The notes beneath the pieces were generated by a model. It had not been told where the DNA came from. It did not search any database and worked only from the letters and a program-made list of their open reading frames with translations. Both the position numbers and the translations under genes were made by a program. Positions 1-9,188 of a DNA stretch of 64,000 bases are shown here, piece by piece. The stretch's first letter is position 1, and every line of letters begins with the position of its first letter. The stretch is taken from NCBI RefSeq assembly GCF_000763495.1, contig NZ_CP009576.1, forward strand, positions 1,064,001 through 1,128,000. Direction: 5' to 3'. The DNA is from Listeria ivanovii subsp. londoniensis. GTDB taxonomy: Bacteria; Bacillota; Bacilli; Lactobacillales; Listeriaceae.

Positions 1-137
1 TTACGGATGTAGAAATTTTACAAGTAGAAGATGGCAGACCTCATGTGACAATGCCAATAAAACCAGATGAGACGGTGTTTGTGAGTATTACCCACACGGC
101 AAGATCTGCTGCGGCACAAGTGATTATTGAAGTTTAG
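1..137 (+). CDS. acpS: Holo-[acyl-carrier-protein] synthase, C-terminal fragment
   Basis: The left edge cuts this gene; the frame read from base 3 runs to the TAG at 135-137. The tail [17 protein letters not shown] is the typical C-terminus of AcpS, which transfers 4'-phosphopantetheine from CoA to apo-ACP. It ends 17 bp before alr, the acpS-alr-mazEF-sigB order known in Listeria and Bacillus, and probably shares a transcript with alr. Only about 45 residues are visible, so the call rests on the C-terminal motif plus synteny. Confidence 0.85.
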   Translation, partial: TDVEILQVEDGRPHVTMPIKPDETVFVSITHTARSAAAQVIIEV

Positions 138-154
138 AAAGGAAAGTGGAAATT

Positions 155-1261
155 ATGGTGACAGGCTGGCATCGTCCAACATGGATTGAAATCGACCGTG
201 CAGCAATACGTGAAAACATCCAAAATGAACAAAAACATCTTCCAAAAAACGTAGCAGTCTGGGCAGTGGTGAAAGCAAACGCCTATGGTCATGGTATTAT
301 TGAAGTGGCAAAAATCGCCAAAGAAGCAGGAGCAAAAGGATTTTGTGTAGCTATTTTGGATGAAGCACTGGCTTTACGAGAAGCTGGTTTTCGGGATGAT
401 TTTATTTTAGTCTTAGGAGCAACAAGAAAAGAGGATGCAAATTTAGCAGCACGCGAAAATATTTCACTAACGATTTACAGTGAAGATTGGTTAGAAGCTC
501 TGAATCCTGAAGTACCATTGAAAGTGCATTTGAAAATCGATAGTGGCATGGGGCGTCTAGGTATTCGAGAGGCGGAAGAAGCAGCGCAAATCGAAGCGAA
601 AATTGCTGGGAATATGAACTTGATTTTAGAAGGAGCCTACACGCATTTTGCTACCGCCGATCAGCTGGAAACCAGTTATTTTGACCAACAATTAGCGAGG
701 TTTCATACTATTTTAAGAGCTTTAAATGAACGACCAACATTTGTTCACACAGCAAATTCAGCTGCATCTTTACTACAATCTCAAGTAGGCTTTGATGCGA
801 TTCGTTTTGGGATTTCCATGTATGGTTTAACGCCATCAATCGAAATTAAAGCAAGTTTACCATTTAAGCTAAAGCCGGCACTTGCACTTTATACCGAGAT
901 AGTTCATGTGAAAGAACTTGCGCCTGGTGATAGTGTCAGCTATGGAGCGACCTATACAGCAACGGAAAAAGAATGGGTTGCAACACTACCGATTGGTTAT
1001 GCAGATGGGCTTATTCGTCACTACAGTGGATTTCACGTGCTAGTAAATGGAGAAAAAGTTCCGATAATTGGGCGAGTATGTATGGATCAAACAATCATCA
1101 AACTACCTTATAAATTTCAAACTGGTTCAAAAGTAACGATAATTGGTACTGACGAAGCGAATACGGTAACAGCTGATGATGCAGCTGAATATTTAGACAC
1201 AATTAATTATGAAGTTACCTGTATGTTAACTGAGCGTATACCTAGAAAATACATCAATTAG
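155..1261 (+). CDS. alr: Alanine racemase
   Basis: PLP-dependent racemase making D-alanine for peptidoglycan and teichoic acid D-alanylation. The PLP-binding motif [10 protein letters not shown] places the Schiff-base lysine at residue 40, RFGISMYGL follows mid-protein, and the C-terminal domain carries SYGATYTA with the catalytic tyrosine. A GTG at 146 is in frame, but GGAAA at 141-145 is correctly spaced only for the ATG at 155, giving 368 residues, the usual family length. No convincing intrinsic terminator was seen in the 205 bp before mazE. Confidence 0.95.
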   Translation: MVTGWHRPTWIEIDRAAIRENIQNEQKHLPKNVAVWAVVKANAYGHGIIEVAKIAKEAGAKGFCVAILDEALALREAGFRDDFILVLGATRKEDANLAARENISLTIYSEDWLEALNPEVPLKVHLKIDSGMGRLGIREAEEAAQIEAKIAGNMNLILEGAYTHFATADQLETSYFDQQLARFHTILRALNERPTFVHTANSAASLLQSQVGFDAIRFGISMYGLTPSIEIKASLPFKLKPALALYTEIVHVKELAPGDSVSYGATYTATEKEWVATLPIGYADGLIRHYSGFHVLVNGEKVPIIGRVCMDQTIIKLPYKFQTGSKVTIIGTDEANTVTADDAAEYLDTINYEVTCMLTERIPRKYIN

Positions 1262-1466
1262 AAGGTAATATTCGTGCTTTTTTGAGGAGAAGCGTTTATA
1301 ATCTAACATATGAAACTTTATAGCTACATCTAGGACTTAAGAGAGGATGTTGGATAAAACGACAACAATCTTAACAAGTAAATGCGAAATAACTCTTTTC
1401 TTCATGGCTTGATAATGGTACGATATAGTTGTTACTTACAGGTACGAGGCTTTGGGGGTGTGACAC

Positions 1467-1745
1467 GTGTTAGAGAAAGAAAAGCGGATGATAATATCCG
1501 TAGAACTGACACAGGAAATGGTACAGGAACTCGACGTAGTTGTAGAAAAAGAAAAAATGGGGCGGAGTGAAGTTATAATGGAAGCAACGCAACAATTTTT
1601 GCAAGAGAAAAGGGCACGTGAGTTGAGAGACGAGATGGAGCGCGGCTATGCGGAGATGGCGACAATTAACTTTGCTATTGCATGCGAGTGTACCCATGTC
1701 GAAGCAGAAGCAGAAGACAGGAATATTAGTATATTAGGAGGTTAA
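1467..1745 (+). CDS. mazE: MazE-type antitoxin (ribbon-helix-helix)
   Basis: A 92-residue protein with an N-terminal ribbon-helix-helix-like segment (MIISVELTQEMVQELD, then GRSEVIMEATQQFL) and an acidic C-terminal tail, as expected for an antitoxin that binds DNA and wraps MazF. The start is GTG with GGGGGTG six bases upstream. The stop overlaps the ribosome binding site of mazF. The pair sits directly before the sigma-B operon, as in other Firmicutes. The call rests on context and fold pattern. Confidence 0.8.
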   Translation: MLEKEKRMIISVELTQEMVQELDVVVEKEKMGRSEVIMEATQQFLQEKRARELRDEMERGYAEMATINFAIACECTHVEAEAEDRNISILGG

Positions 1746-1751
1746 TGGCTG

Positions 1752-2096
1752 ATGGTGAAGCGTGGTGACGTGTACTACGCGGACCTTTCCCCCGTGGTCG
1801 GAAGCGAGCAAGGGGGAATACGGCCTGTTCTCATCATTCAAAACGACATTGGTAATAGATTCAGTCCAACTGTGATTGTGGCAGCAATAACCGCAAAAAT
1901 TCAAAAAGCAAAGTTGCCAACACATGTGGAAGCTACTCGTAAAGATGGCTTTGAAAGAGATTCTGTCATTCTTTTAGAACAAATTAGAACAATTGACAAA
2001 CAACGCCTGACAGATAAGATTACACATTTGGACGAGGAACTAATGGTCAAGGTAAACCAGGCGCTGGAAGTCAGTCTAGGAGTAGTAGAATTCTAA
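1752..2096 (+). CDS. mazF: MazF-type endoribonuclease toxin
   Basis: A 114-residue PemK/MazF toxin, a sequence-specific mRNA interferase. The N-terminus [22 protein letters not shown] followed by RPVLIIQND is the hallmark of the family, including the catalytic Arg in GGIRPVL. AGGAGG at 1736-1741 gives good spacing; an ATG at 1745 is out of frame. It is co-transcribed with the antitoxin and lies 249 bp before rsbR. That gap holds no terminator I could recognise, so read-through into the stress operon is possible. Confidence 0.93.
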   Translation: MVKRGDVYYADLSPVVGSEQGGIRPVLIIQNDIGNRFSPTVIVAAITAKIQKAKLPTHVEATRKDGFERDSVILLEQIRTIDKQRLTDKITHLDEELMVKVNQALEVSLGVVEF

Positions 2097-2345
2097 ACAA
2101 CCTAAAAATATAACATAGAATGATGAACGCAGGATAGTAAATAAAGTCCGACGTAGAAAGATACCAAATACATAATGAACTAATTAACCACTTTACAAGA
2201 TTTAAGGGACATCAGAAACCTACAAACAATGCGTATGATTTATCCTTCGCTAAAGTTGTTTCTAATGTCTTTTTTTGAAAAGTAGTTAATCAAATTACAG
2301 AAAAAAGAGAGATCTTGAGAGTGGAGAAAGGTTGGAAAATAATCA

Positions 2346-3182
2346 ATGTATAAAGATTTTGCAAACTTCATCCGGACCAATAAGGCAGACTTACTAAATA
2401 ATTGGATGAATGAAATGGAGAAACAATCAGACCAATTAATAAATGATATTGCAAAAGAACCTATGTATGAAGAAACGAGTAAAGAGTTTGTTGATTTGAT
2501 TGTTTCGAACATAACAGAAAATGGTTCTAAATTTAACGAAAAGTTAGATGATTTTGCAGAAAAAGTGGTCCATTTAGGTTGGCCCATTCATTTTGTCACC
2601 ACAGGCCTGCGTGTTTTCGGGCTTTTAGTATATACAGCTATGAGAGAGGAAGATTTATTTTTAAAAAGAGAAGAAAAACCAGAGGATGACGCCTATTATC
2701 GCTTTGAAACATGGCTTTCAACCATGTATAACAAAGTGGTGACAGCCTACGCGGATACGTGGGAAAAAACAGTTTCGATTCAAAAAAGTGCTTTACAGGA
2801 ATTATCGGCACCACTTTTGCCAATATTTGAAAAAATTTCTGTCATGCCACTAATTGGAACGATTGACACAGAAAGAGCTAAGTTAATCATCGAAAACTTA
2901 TTAATAGGCGTTGTAAAAAATCGGTCAGAAGTGGTATTGATTGATATTACGGGAGTTCCAGTAGTTGATACGATGGTTGCACATCATATCATTCAAGCAT
3001 CAGAAGCAGTTAGACTTGTCGGCTGTCAGGCAATGCTCGTAGGTATTAGACCAGAAATAGCGCAAACAATCGTTAATCTAGGAATTGAATTAGATCAAAT
3101 AATCACGACCAACACAATGAAAAAAGGCATGGAGCGTGCGCTTGCCTTGACGAACAGAGAGATAGTAGAAAAAGAGGGGTGA
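2346..3182 (+). CDS. rsbR: Stressosome sensor/scaffold RsbR
   Basis: A 278-residue protein with an N-terminal globin-like non-haem sensor domain (about residues 1-130), a linker, and a C-terminal STAS domain (about 155-265). The STAS core has [18 protein letters not shown] with threonines of the type phosphorylated by RsbT. RsbR and RsbS form the 1.8 MDa stressosome that holds RsbT until stress. It is the first gene of the eight-gene sigma-B operon. The 249-bp upstream gap should hold the vegetative promoter, but no clear -35/-10 pair was found. Confidence 0.95.
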   Translation: MYKDFANFIRTNKADLLNNWMNEMEKQSDQLINDIAKEPMYEETSKEFVDLIVSNITENGSKFNEKLDDFAEKVVHLGWPIHFVTTGLRVFGLLVYTAMREEDLFLKREEKPEDDAYYRFETWLSTMYNKVVTAYADTWEKTVSIQKSALQELSAPLLPIFEKISVMPLIGTIDTERAKLIIENLLIGVVKNRSEVVLIDITGVPVVDTMVAHHIIQASEAVRLVGCQAMLVGIRPEIAQTIVNLGIELDQIITTNTMKKGMERALALTNREIVEKEG

Positions 3183-3187
3183 ATACT

Positions 3188-3544
3188 GTGGGGATACCAA
3201 TCTTAAAGTTAGGTGAATGTTTATTAATTTCTATTCAAAGTGAATTAGATGATCAAACTGCGGTAGAATTCCAAGAAGACTTGCTAGCGAAAATCCATGA
3301 AACGTCGGCCAGAGGAGTAGTCATTGATATAACCTCAATCGATTTTATTGATTCGTTTATTGCAAAAATTCTTGGAGACGTAGTAAGTATGTCTAAGCTA
3401 ATGGGTGCAAAAGTGGTTGTAACTGGGATACAGCCTGCAGTTGCGATTACCTTAATTGAACTCGGAATTACTTTTAGTGGAGTGCTTTCGGCGATGGATC
3501 TTGAAAGTGGTCTGGAAAAACTTAAACAGGAATTGGGGGAATGA
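3188..3544 (+). CDS. rsbS: Stressosome antagonist RsbS (STAS domain)
   Basis: A single STAS-domain protein. [20 protein letters not shown] contains the serine that RsbT phosphorylates to dissolve the stressosome. A GTG at 3179 overlaps the rsbR stop, but GAGGGG at 3174-3179 is properly spaced for the GTG at 3188, giving 118 residues starting [10 protein letters not shown], the usual N-terminus. The stop overlaps the next ATG, indicating translational coupling to rsbT. Confidence 0.93.
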   Translation: MGIPILKLGECLLISIQSELDDQTAVEFQEDLLAKIHETSARGVVIDITSIDFIDSFIAKILGDVVSMSKLMGAKVVVTGIQPAVAITLIELGITFSGVLSAMDLESGLEKLKQELGE

Positions 3545-3546
3545 AT

Positions 3547-3957
3547 ATGACATTCCAATCCTGTGTAAAGATAATTAATGAGTGGGACATTGTGGCTGCA
3601 AGGCAACTAGGTAGAAAAATATCCAAAGAAATTGGCTTTGGAACAGTTGACCAGGCGAGAATAACGACAGCCATCAGTGAACTAGCAAGAAATATTTTCC
3701 TTTATGCTGGTCGAGGAGAAATCTGTATTGAGAAAGTAAGTGAAGCAGGCAAGCAAGGTATGATAATTGTTGCCAAAGATAAAGGACCGGGAATTGTTGA
3801 CCTTAGAAAAGTCATGCAAGATGGCTATACAACATCAGGTGGACTTGGTGCAGGCTTGCCAGGAGTTAAACGTTTAATGGATAGTTTTGATATTGAATCC
3901 AGTATTGAAGGAAATTCTAAAGGAACGGTAATCACAACAACGAAATGGGTTCGGTAA
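3547..3957 (+). CDS. rsbT: Serine kinase RsbT (GHKL ATPase)
   Basis: An anti-sigma-factor-type GHKL kinase. The N-box is ISELARNIFLYAG, the G1 box DKGPGIVD and the G2 box SGGLGAGLPGVKRL. Under stress RsbT phosphorylates RsbR and RsbS, leaves the stressosome and activates the phosphatase RsbU. The ATG at 3541 abuts GGGGGA, so the ATG at 3547, six bases downstream, is the more likely start (136 residues). The protein looks intact, but its target RsbU is disrupted in this sequence. Confidence 0.93.
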   Translation: MTFQSCVKIINEWDIVAARQLGRKISKEIGFGTVDQARITTAISELARNIFLYAGRGEICIEKVSEAGKQGMIIVAKDKGPGIVDLRKVMQDGYTTSGGLGAGLPGVKRLMDSFDIESSIEGNSKGTVITTTKWVR

Positions 3958-3973
3958 GGGGAGCTAGAAAACA

Positions 3974-4977
3974 ATGGAAAAAGCCTTTGAGGGAAGATAC
4001 CGTGATATTCTTATTCAATATCTAGAACATCAAGATGAAGAACTACTTTATACTTGTGAAAAGTTGTCCCGAGAGGCAATGGAGGAACGTGTTTCACCAG
4101 AAGAAATTGTTCATTTACATCGTTCGGTACTAGAACTTTATGAAAAAGAATTACCAGAATTTGTGCGTTTATCGTTTGATGTGCTACTAGAAATAATGGT
4201 CGGCTATGGCTTAGCATATATGGAACATTTAAGCCTTAGAACAGAACAAAAAGAACTACGTAGTGAAATCGCTCAAGCAGAAGATATGCAAAAAACATTA
4301 ATGAAAACCGAACTACCAGAACATGATGAAATTGAGTTTGGTGTTATTAGTGTAGCAGCTAGACAAATGAGTGGCGACTATTATAGTTTTACAGAAGAAG
4401 GTGACAAAAAAATTGGTATCGCTCTTGCGGATGTTATTGGTAAAGGTATTCCAGCAGCATTTAGCATTTCGATGATCAAATATGCTTTAGCCGGGATGAC
4501 AGGGATGATAGGAAACCGTCTATCGTACTTGAATTACTAAACCAAGTAGCAGAAGAGAATATCAATGATAACATGTTTATTACGATGTTTTATGGACTTT
4601 ATCATGAAGAAACCCATTTATTTGAATACGGTTCTGCTGGACACGAACTGGGATTGTACTACCAACATCAAGAACGAATGTTTTCGGATTTATACGCAAA
4701 AGGTTTACCACTTGGTGTGGATAAAAATGCAGTCTATCGCCAATTTGACAAAAAGATTGAAGTGGGCGATATTGTTTTTATCATGTCAGATGGCGTGACT
4801 GAGACTAGAACAGCAGATGGCTTTATTGAACGAGAAGAATTAACGGAGATTATTGCTACATACATTCATCTGCCTGCTGAAAAAATGGTGCGAGCAATTT
4901 ACGATCAGTTAGTTAAATTGCAAAATTTTGAACTGCATGATGATTTTACACTAATTTGTATTAAACGAACAAATTGA
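3974..4977 (+). pseudogene. rsbU: RsbU PP2C-type phosphatase, frameshifted
   Basis: RsbU dephosphorylates RsbV-P when bound by RsbT and so frees SigB. Here the ATG at 3974 (after AAGGGGAGC) reads the RsbT-binding N-terminal domain and the first PPM metal motif ALADVIGKGIP, then stops at 4540 after 188 residues with the out-of-frame tail GNRLSYLNY. The homologous continuation (RKPSIVLELLNQVAEEN, then NMFITMFYG, SAGHE, MSDGVTETRT and DDFTLICI) lies one frame back from about 4507 to the TGA at 4975-4977. One extra base near 4507 (ATGAT to ATGGAT) restores a 334-residue protein, matching family length. The second half also has HELG where I expect HEPG. Without the second half the metal-binding aspartates of SDG and DD are lost, so the product should be inactive. 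Confidence 0.92.
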
Positions 4978-4978
4978 T

Positions 4979-5060
4979 AAAATAAAAACGTTTTGCATTC
5001 ATCGCTTCTCCACATTTATGTATGTGAGTAAACGTAAAATTAGTGAGACGTTTTTATTTT
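4979..5060 (+). terminator. Long-loop hairpin with T-run between rsbU and rsbV
   Basis: AAAATAAAAACGT at 4979-4991 is perfectly complementary to ACGTTTTTATTTT at 5048-5060, a 13-bp stem. The 56-nt loop holds a smaller CACAT/ATGTG hairpin. A T-rich run follows and merges with the sigma-B promoter. It could weaken read-through from the upstream half of the operon or serve as a processing site. The large loop makes it an atypical terminator. Confidence 0.5.
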
Positions 5061-5064
5061 TTAT

Positions 5065-5089
5065 GTTTTGTTTTTATTTGTTAGGGTAA
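5065..5089 (+). promoter_or_regulatory. Sigma-B promoter of rsbV-rsbW-sigB-rsbX
   Basis: GTTT at 5065-5068, a 15-bp spacer, then GGGTAA at 5084-5089 match the sigma-B consensus. It lies 38 bp before rsbV, the known autoregulatory promoter position in Listeria and Bacillus, and lets SigB amplify its own four-gene half-operon. Confidence 0.93.
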
Positions 5090-5126
5090 ACTGGAAAGAT
5101 ACTTAAATTTAAGATGGGGTGAAGTG

Positions 5127-5471
5127 ATGAATATTAGTATAGAAATAAAAGAACGAGATACGAAGCACATAGACATATTTGTTGCTGGGGAGATTGATGC
5201 TTACACAGCTCCAAAGGTAAAAGAAGCGTTAGAACTTTATCAAGTAAAAGAGGGTATTGTACTTCGAATTGACTTAACAGATGTAAGTTATATGGATAGT
5301 ACTGGCTTAGGTGTGTTTGTAGGAGCGTTCAAAAGCTTACGCCAACGTCAAAGTGAACTTGTCTTGTTTGGGTTGAGCGATCGGATTTTCCGATTGTTTG
5401 AAATCACAGGATTGTCTGATATCATTGAAATCAAAAATGTAGAGGGTGAAATGAATGGCAACAATGCATGA
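5127..5471 (+). CDS. rsbV: Anti-anti-sigma factor RsbV
   Basis: A 114-residue STAS protein. [19 protein letters not shown] contains the serine phosphorylated by RsbW. Unphosphorylated RsbV sequesters RsbW and releases SigB. GGGGTGA at 5116-5122 supports the ATG at 5127 rather than the GTG three bases upstream. The 3' end overlaps rsbW by 17 bp. With RsbU broken, RsbV should stay mostly phosphorylated unless another phosphatase acts. Confidence 0.95.
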   Translation: MNISIEIKERDTKHIDIFVAGEIDAYTAPKVKEALELYQVKEGIVLRIDLTDVSYMDSTGLGVFVGAFKSLRQRQSELVLFGLSDRIFRLFEITGLSDIIEIKNVEGEMNGNNA

Positions 5472-5928
5472 CAAAATTACGTTACAACTTCCTGCCAAGC
5501 CTGAATATGTTAGTTTAGGTAGACTTTCATTATCAGGAATAGCGAGTCGTGCAGGATTTTCTTATGAGGCAATTGAAGATTTAAAAATAGCTGTGAGTGA
5601 AGCCATCACTAATTCTGTGAAACATGCATTCAAAGAAGAAGATGGCGGTGAAATCACAGTAGAATATCTTGTCTATGAAGATAAACTTGAAGTTCGTGTT
5701 TCCGATAACGGAACAAGCTTTGATTTAGAAAGTCGTAAACAAGAAATTGGCCCATATGATGTCGGTGAAGATGCAGAAATGATGCGTATTGGTGGACTAG
5801 GTTTATTTTTAATCGAAACATTAATGGATGATGTGAAACTTTATTATGATGAAGGGGTTTCCGTCGTAATGACCAAATATATTAATGAAAAGCAGGTGGA
5901 GGAGAATGCCAAAAGTATCTCAACCTGA
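5455..5928 (+). CDS. rsbW: Anti-sigma-B factor and serine kinase RsbW
   Basis: A GHKL-fold kinase of 157 residues that binds SigB and phosphorylates RsbV. The N-box is [14 protein letters not shown], the G1 box SDNGTSFDL and the G2 box [15 protein letters not shown]. The start ATG at 5455 lies inside rsbV and has AGAGGGTGAA just before it. The 3' end overlaps sigB by 23 bp, so the three products are translationally coupled and made in fixed ratio. Confidence 0.95.
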   Translation: MATMHDKITLQLPAKPEYVSLGRLSLSGIASRAGFSYEAIEDLKIAVSEAITNSVKHAFKEEDGGEITVEYLVYEDKLEVRVSDNGTSFDLESRKQEIGPYDVGEDAEMMRIGGLGLFLIETLMDDVKLYYDEGVSVVMTKYINEKQVEENAKSIST

Positions 5929-6685
5929 TAAAGAAGCAAAAGAAAAAGTGTATATTTGGATTGCTGCCTATCAAGAAAACGGTGATCAAGATGCTCAGTA
6001 TAACTTAGTGGTGCATTATAAAAACTTAGTAGAATCCATTGCACGTAAGTATTCTCAGGGTAAGTCTTTTCACGAAGACTTAGTCCAAGTAGGAAATATT
6101 GGATTGCTAGGTGCGATTAGACGTTATGATGCAACGTTCGGAAAAAGCTTTGAAGCATTTGCTGTGCCAACAATAGTTGGTGAGATTAAACGTTTTTTAC
6201 GCGATAAAACATGGAGTGTTCATGTACCACGTCGCATAAAAGAACTTGGTCCGAAAATTAAGAATGCCGTCGAAGAGCTAACAAGAGAATTGCAAAGCTC
6301 ACCCCAAATTAGCGATATTGCAGATTTCATCGGTGTGACGGAAGAAGAAGTTTTAGAAGCAATGGAAATGGGTAAAAGCTATCAAGCGCTCTCAGTAGAC
6401 CATTCAATTGAAGCGGATTCTGATGGGAGTACTATCACGCTACTTGATGTAGTTGGTGGCACAGATGATGGATTTGAACGTGTGAATCAACGAATGCTTT
6501 TAGAGAAAGTTCTCCCAGTTTTAGACGAGCGAGAACAGAAAATTTTGCAATATACTTTTATTGAAAATCGCAGCCAAAAAGAAACAGGAGAGCTGCTCGA
6601 TATATCGCAAATGCATGTGTCTAGAATCCAACGTCAAGCAATTAAAAAACTTCGAGAGGCGTTGCAGAATGAGGAAGTGGAGTAA
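5906..6685 (+). CDS. sigB: RNA polymerase sigma factor SigB
   Basis: The general-stress sigma factor, 259 residues. Region 2 holds [23 protein letters not shown] and the following [11 protein letters not shown]; the region 4 helix-turn-helix is [16 protein letters not shown] near the C-terminus. An in-frame ATG at 5885 exists, but GGTGGAGGAG at 5895-5904 points to the ATG at 5906 (MPKVSQPDK). It recognises GTTT-N14-16-GGGWAT promoters, of which several good matches occur in this window. The gene is intact. Confidence 0.97.
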   Translation: MPKVSQPDKEAKEKVYIWIAAYQENGDQDAQYNLVVHYKNLVESIARKYSQGKSFHEDLVQVGNIGLLGAIRRYDATFGKSFEAFAVPTIVGEIKRFLRDKTWSVHVPRRIKELGPKIKNAVEELTRELQSSPQISDIADFIGVTEEEVLEAMEMGKSYQALSVDHSIEADSDGSTITLLDVVGGTDDGFERVNQRMLLEKVLPVLDEREQKILQYTFIENRSQKETGELLDISQMHVSRIQRQAIKKLREALQNEEVE

Positions 6686-7285
6686 ATGAACAAGGCGGTT
6701 GAATCAAATAATTTATTTGTATTTCAACGTTCTAAAGCATTACAACAATACTGCGGGGATGTTTATTTTACCCATGAAGACGAAAATGGTTTTCTATATG
6801 TTCTTTCTGATGGGCTTGGTAGTGGTCTAGAAGCTAATAGAGCTGCAAAAGCGACTATTGAAGCCATAAAAGAAGATATCCATGCTGACTTAACTCATAT
6901 GCTCGAAAAGGCGAACCAAGCTGTCTCAGGCCTTCGTGGCGCTGCAATTGCGATTATTAAAGCAGATTACTTAACAAAAACGATTTATTATACCGGTATG
7001 GGCAATATTCGTTTTTATATGATTGGGTCTGAGGATAAACTTATTTTTCCTCTTTCTGGGTCTGGCTTTTTGTCAGGCAGGAAACAGAAATATCGTTTGC
7101 AGAACTTTAAATATAAATCTGGAAGTAAGTTTTTGCTCCACTCAGATGGGCTGGTTCTTTCTCGTGTTAGAAAGAATTTAGAATCACCACTTTGTGTAGT
7201 GAAGCTTGGTCATCTCATCGAACAATCCATTTTAGATATACCAACTGATGATGTTACTTTCTTGCTCGGTCAATTTCCAAACTAA
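6686..7285 (+). CDS. rsbX: Feedback phosphatase RsbX
   Basis: A 199-residue PPM/SpoIIE-type phosphatase. LYVLSDGLGSGLEANRAA carries the first metal motif and DVTFLLG the last. RsbX dephosphorylates RsbS and RsbR to reset the stressosome after stress. The ATG follows the sigB stop directly. It is the last gene of the operon, followed by a strong terminator. Despite its fold it is not known to act on RsbV, so it should not simply replace RsbU. Confidence 0.92.
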   Translation: MNKAVESNNLFVFQRSKALQQYCGDVYFTHEDENGFLYVLSDGLGSGLEANRAAKATIEAIKEDIHADLTHMLEKANQAVSGLRGAAIAIIKADYLTKTIYYTGMGNIRFYMIGSEDKLIFPLSGSGFLSGRKQKYRLQNFKYKSGSKFLLHSDGLVLSRVRKNLESPLCVVKLGHLIEQSILDIPTDDVTFLLGQFPN

Positions 7286-7288
7286 CCA

Positions 7289-7332
7289 AAACATCTTTTG
7301 AGCTAGAAATAGTTTAAAAGATGTTTTTTATT
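7289..7332 (+). terminator. Terminator of the sigma-B operon
   Basis: AAACATCTTTT at 7289-7299 pairs with AAAAGATGTTT at 7316-7326 and runs into a T-tract. It ends the rsbR-rsbX operon. Confidence 0.85.
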
Positions 7333-7488
7333 TTTTGGGGGAGAAAATGCTATAACTATGGTATATTAGAAATAGCAGTAATTTTAAGGTTTAATCATGT
7401 GAAAATAATCACTTAATATTCGTGAAGCAATGTTGCTTTGCGTTTTTTCGCGCGGATTAAAATATATACATAAGAAAGAAGGAGCAAA

Positions 7489-9123
7489 TTGAAGAAAGTG
7501 TTATGGAACAGTGTCAAAGGTTATACGTGGGCGAGATTTAGGAAAGACTTGCTAGCGGGGATTATTGTGGGGGTTATTGCTCTTCCGCTTGCGATGTCGT
7601 TTGCAATTGCAAGTGGTGTAAAACCAGAGTACGGGATTTATTCCAGTTTTGTGGCTGGTATTATTGTGTCGATTTTTGGCGGATCTAAATTCCAAATCGC
7701 TGGACCAACTGGCGCATTTATTCCGGTCTTACTTGGAATCGTATTAACTTATGGCTATCAAGATTTACTGGTGGCTGGCATGATTGCTGGTGTTTTACTT
7801 TGTTTAATGGGGATATTTAAACTTGGCACATTAATAAAATTTATTCCGCGACCTGTGACAATTGGGTTTACAGCTGGTATTGCGGTAACAATTTTTATGG
7901 GACAAGTTGGAAATTTTCTCGGATTAACTGGAATGAAAAAACAGGAAGCTTTTATTGATAATATGAAAGAAATTTGGATTCATTTGGATTCATGGAACTT
8001 TTATAGTATTCTCATTTCATGTATTTGTTTGCTAGTCTTATTTTTATTTCCGAAAATAGTACCAAAAATTCCAGCGCCATTAATAGGCTTAGTTATTACA
8101 ACAGGAATTGCGATGATTTTCTTCCCAGATGCACTCCCAACGATTGGATCTTCTTATGGAGAAATTCCGAGTAGCTTTCCACCATTTCATTTACCAGATA
8201 TCAGTTTTGAAAATATGAGTAAACTGATTGGACCAGCCTTTGTAATTGCGATGCTTGGGGGGATAGAGTCATTACTTTCAGCAGTAGTTGCAGACGGGAT
8301 GACAAATACGAAACATAACAGTAATCGAGAGTTAATTGGTCAAGGAATTGCGAATATTGTCACACCGATGTTTGGTGGAATTCCTGCTACAGGAGCAATT
8401 GCTCGGACAGCGACAAATATTAACAATGGCGCAACAAGTAGAATGTCTGGTATTATTCATGGTATTTTTGTTTTACTCACATTACTTGTTCTTGCTCCAG
8501 TAGCTGTTAACATTCCGATTGCTGCGATGGCGCCAATTCTGATGCTTGTTGCATGGAATATGAGTGAACGTAAAACCTTCCAACATATTTTAAAACTAAA
8601 ATCTGGGGATACGTTAGTTTTGGTAATTACTTTTTTACTTACGGTGTTTGCTAGCTTAACTGTTGCCGTTGAAGTAGGCTTATTACTGGCAGTCGTTCTT
8701 TTTGCCAAACAGATGGGTAGCGCGATGCAAATCGTTGAAATCGAACCAGAAGGCGCTGAAATTGCCCCTCAGCTTTATAATAAAATTAGCATATTTACAA
8801 TTCGTGGACCACTCTTCTTTGGTGCAGCACAAATTTTCCAACAAAACATTATGAAAGCTATTCACGTCAAGCCTGAATACCTGATTTTAAGAATGGGAAA
8901 AGTGCCAATTATCGATGCTACTGCAGAAGGTTATTTTCACCAAATTGAAAAAGAATTTTCGAAGCATGGTGGACAAATTTTAATTACAGGGCTGAATGAA
9001 AAAGCAAAAGAGAGTCTCCAAGATAGCGGGCTCTATGACCGAATTGGCGAGGAGCATTTCTTTTTACATACAGAAGATGCAATTCATTATGCCGAAACAG
9101 CTTTAAACCAAGAGAATAGATAG
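7489..9123 (+). CDS. SulP-family anion permease with STAS domain
   Basis: A 544-residue inner-membrane transporter. The signature region GVIALPLAMSFAIASGVKPEYGIYSS lies near residue 30 (only the pattern is quoted in part), followed by about a dozen hydrophobic helices and a C-terminal STAS domain from about residue 430. SulP proteins carry sulfate, bicarbonate or other anions; the substrate cannot be read from sequence. The start is TTG with AAGGAG at 7478-7484. Recalled equivalent: lmo0897. It is monocistronic. Confidence 0.88.
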   Translation: MKKVLWNSVKGYTWARFRKDLLAGIIVGVIALPLAMSFAIASGVKPEYGIYSSFVAGIIVSIFGGSKFQIAGPTGAFIPVLLGIVLTYGYQDLLVAGMIAGVLLCLMGIFKLGTLIKFIPRPVTIGFTAGIAVTIFMGQVGNFLGLTGMKKQEAFIDNMKEIWIHLDSWNFYSILISCICLLVLFLFPKIVPKIPAPLIGLVITTGIAMIFFPDALPTIGSSYGEIPSSFPPFHLPDISFENMSKLIGPAFVIAMLGGIESLLSAVVADGMTNTKHNSNRELIGQGIANIVTPMFGGIPATGAIARTATNINNGATSRMSGIIHGIFVLLTLLVLAPVAVNIPIAAMAPILMLVAWNMSERKTFQHILKLKSGDTLVLVITFLLTVFASLTVAVEVGLLLAVVLFAKQMGSAMQIVEIEPEGAEIAPQLYNKISIFTIRGPLFFGAAQIFQQNIMKAIHVKPEYLILRMGKVPIIDATAEGYFHQIEKEFSKHGGQILITGLNEKAKESLQDSGLYDRIGEEHFFLHTEDAIHYAETALNQENR

Positions 9124-9188
9124 CTTTTGTCAGTTGATTCCTAGTTATGTTACACTTAATAAATAATGAATATTGGAGGCAACCAAGT

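Noticed and set aside
1382-1570. 62-residue frame overlapping mazE
   Set aside because: It overlaps the antitoxin gene in another frame, lacks a ribosome binding site and has a low-complexity basic composition.
4565-4798. 77-residue frame inside rsbU
   Set aside because: It is an alternative frame of the rsbU second half; the homologous frame is the one from about 4507 to 4977.
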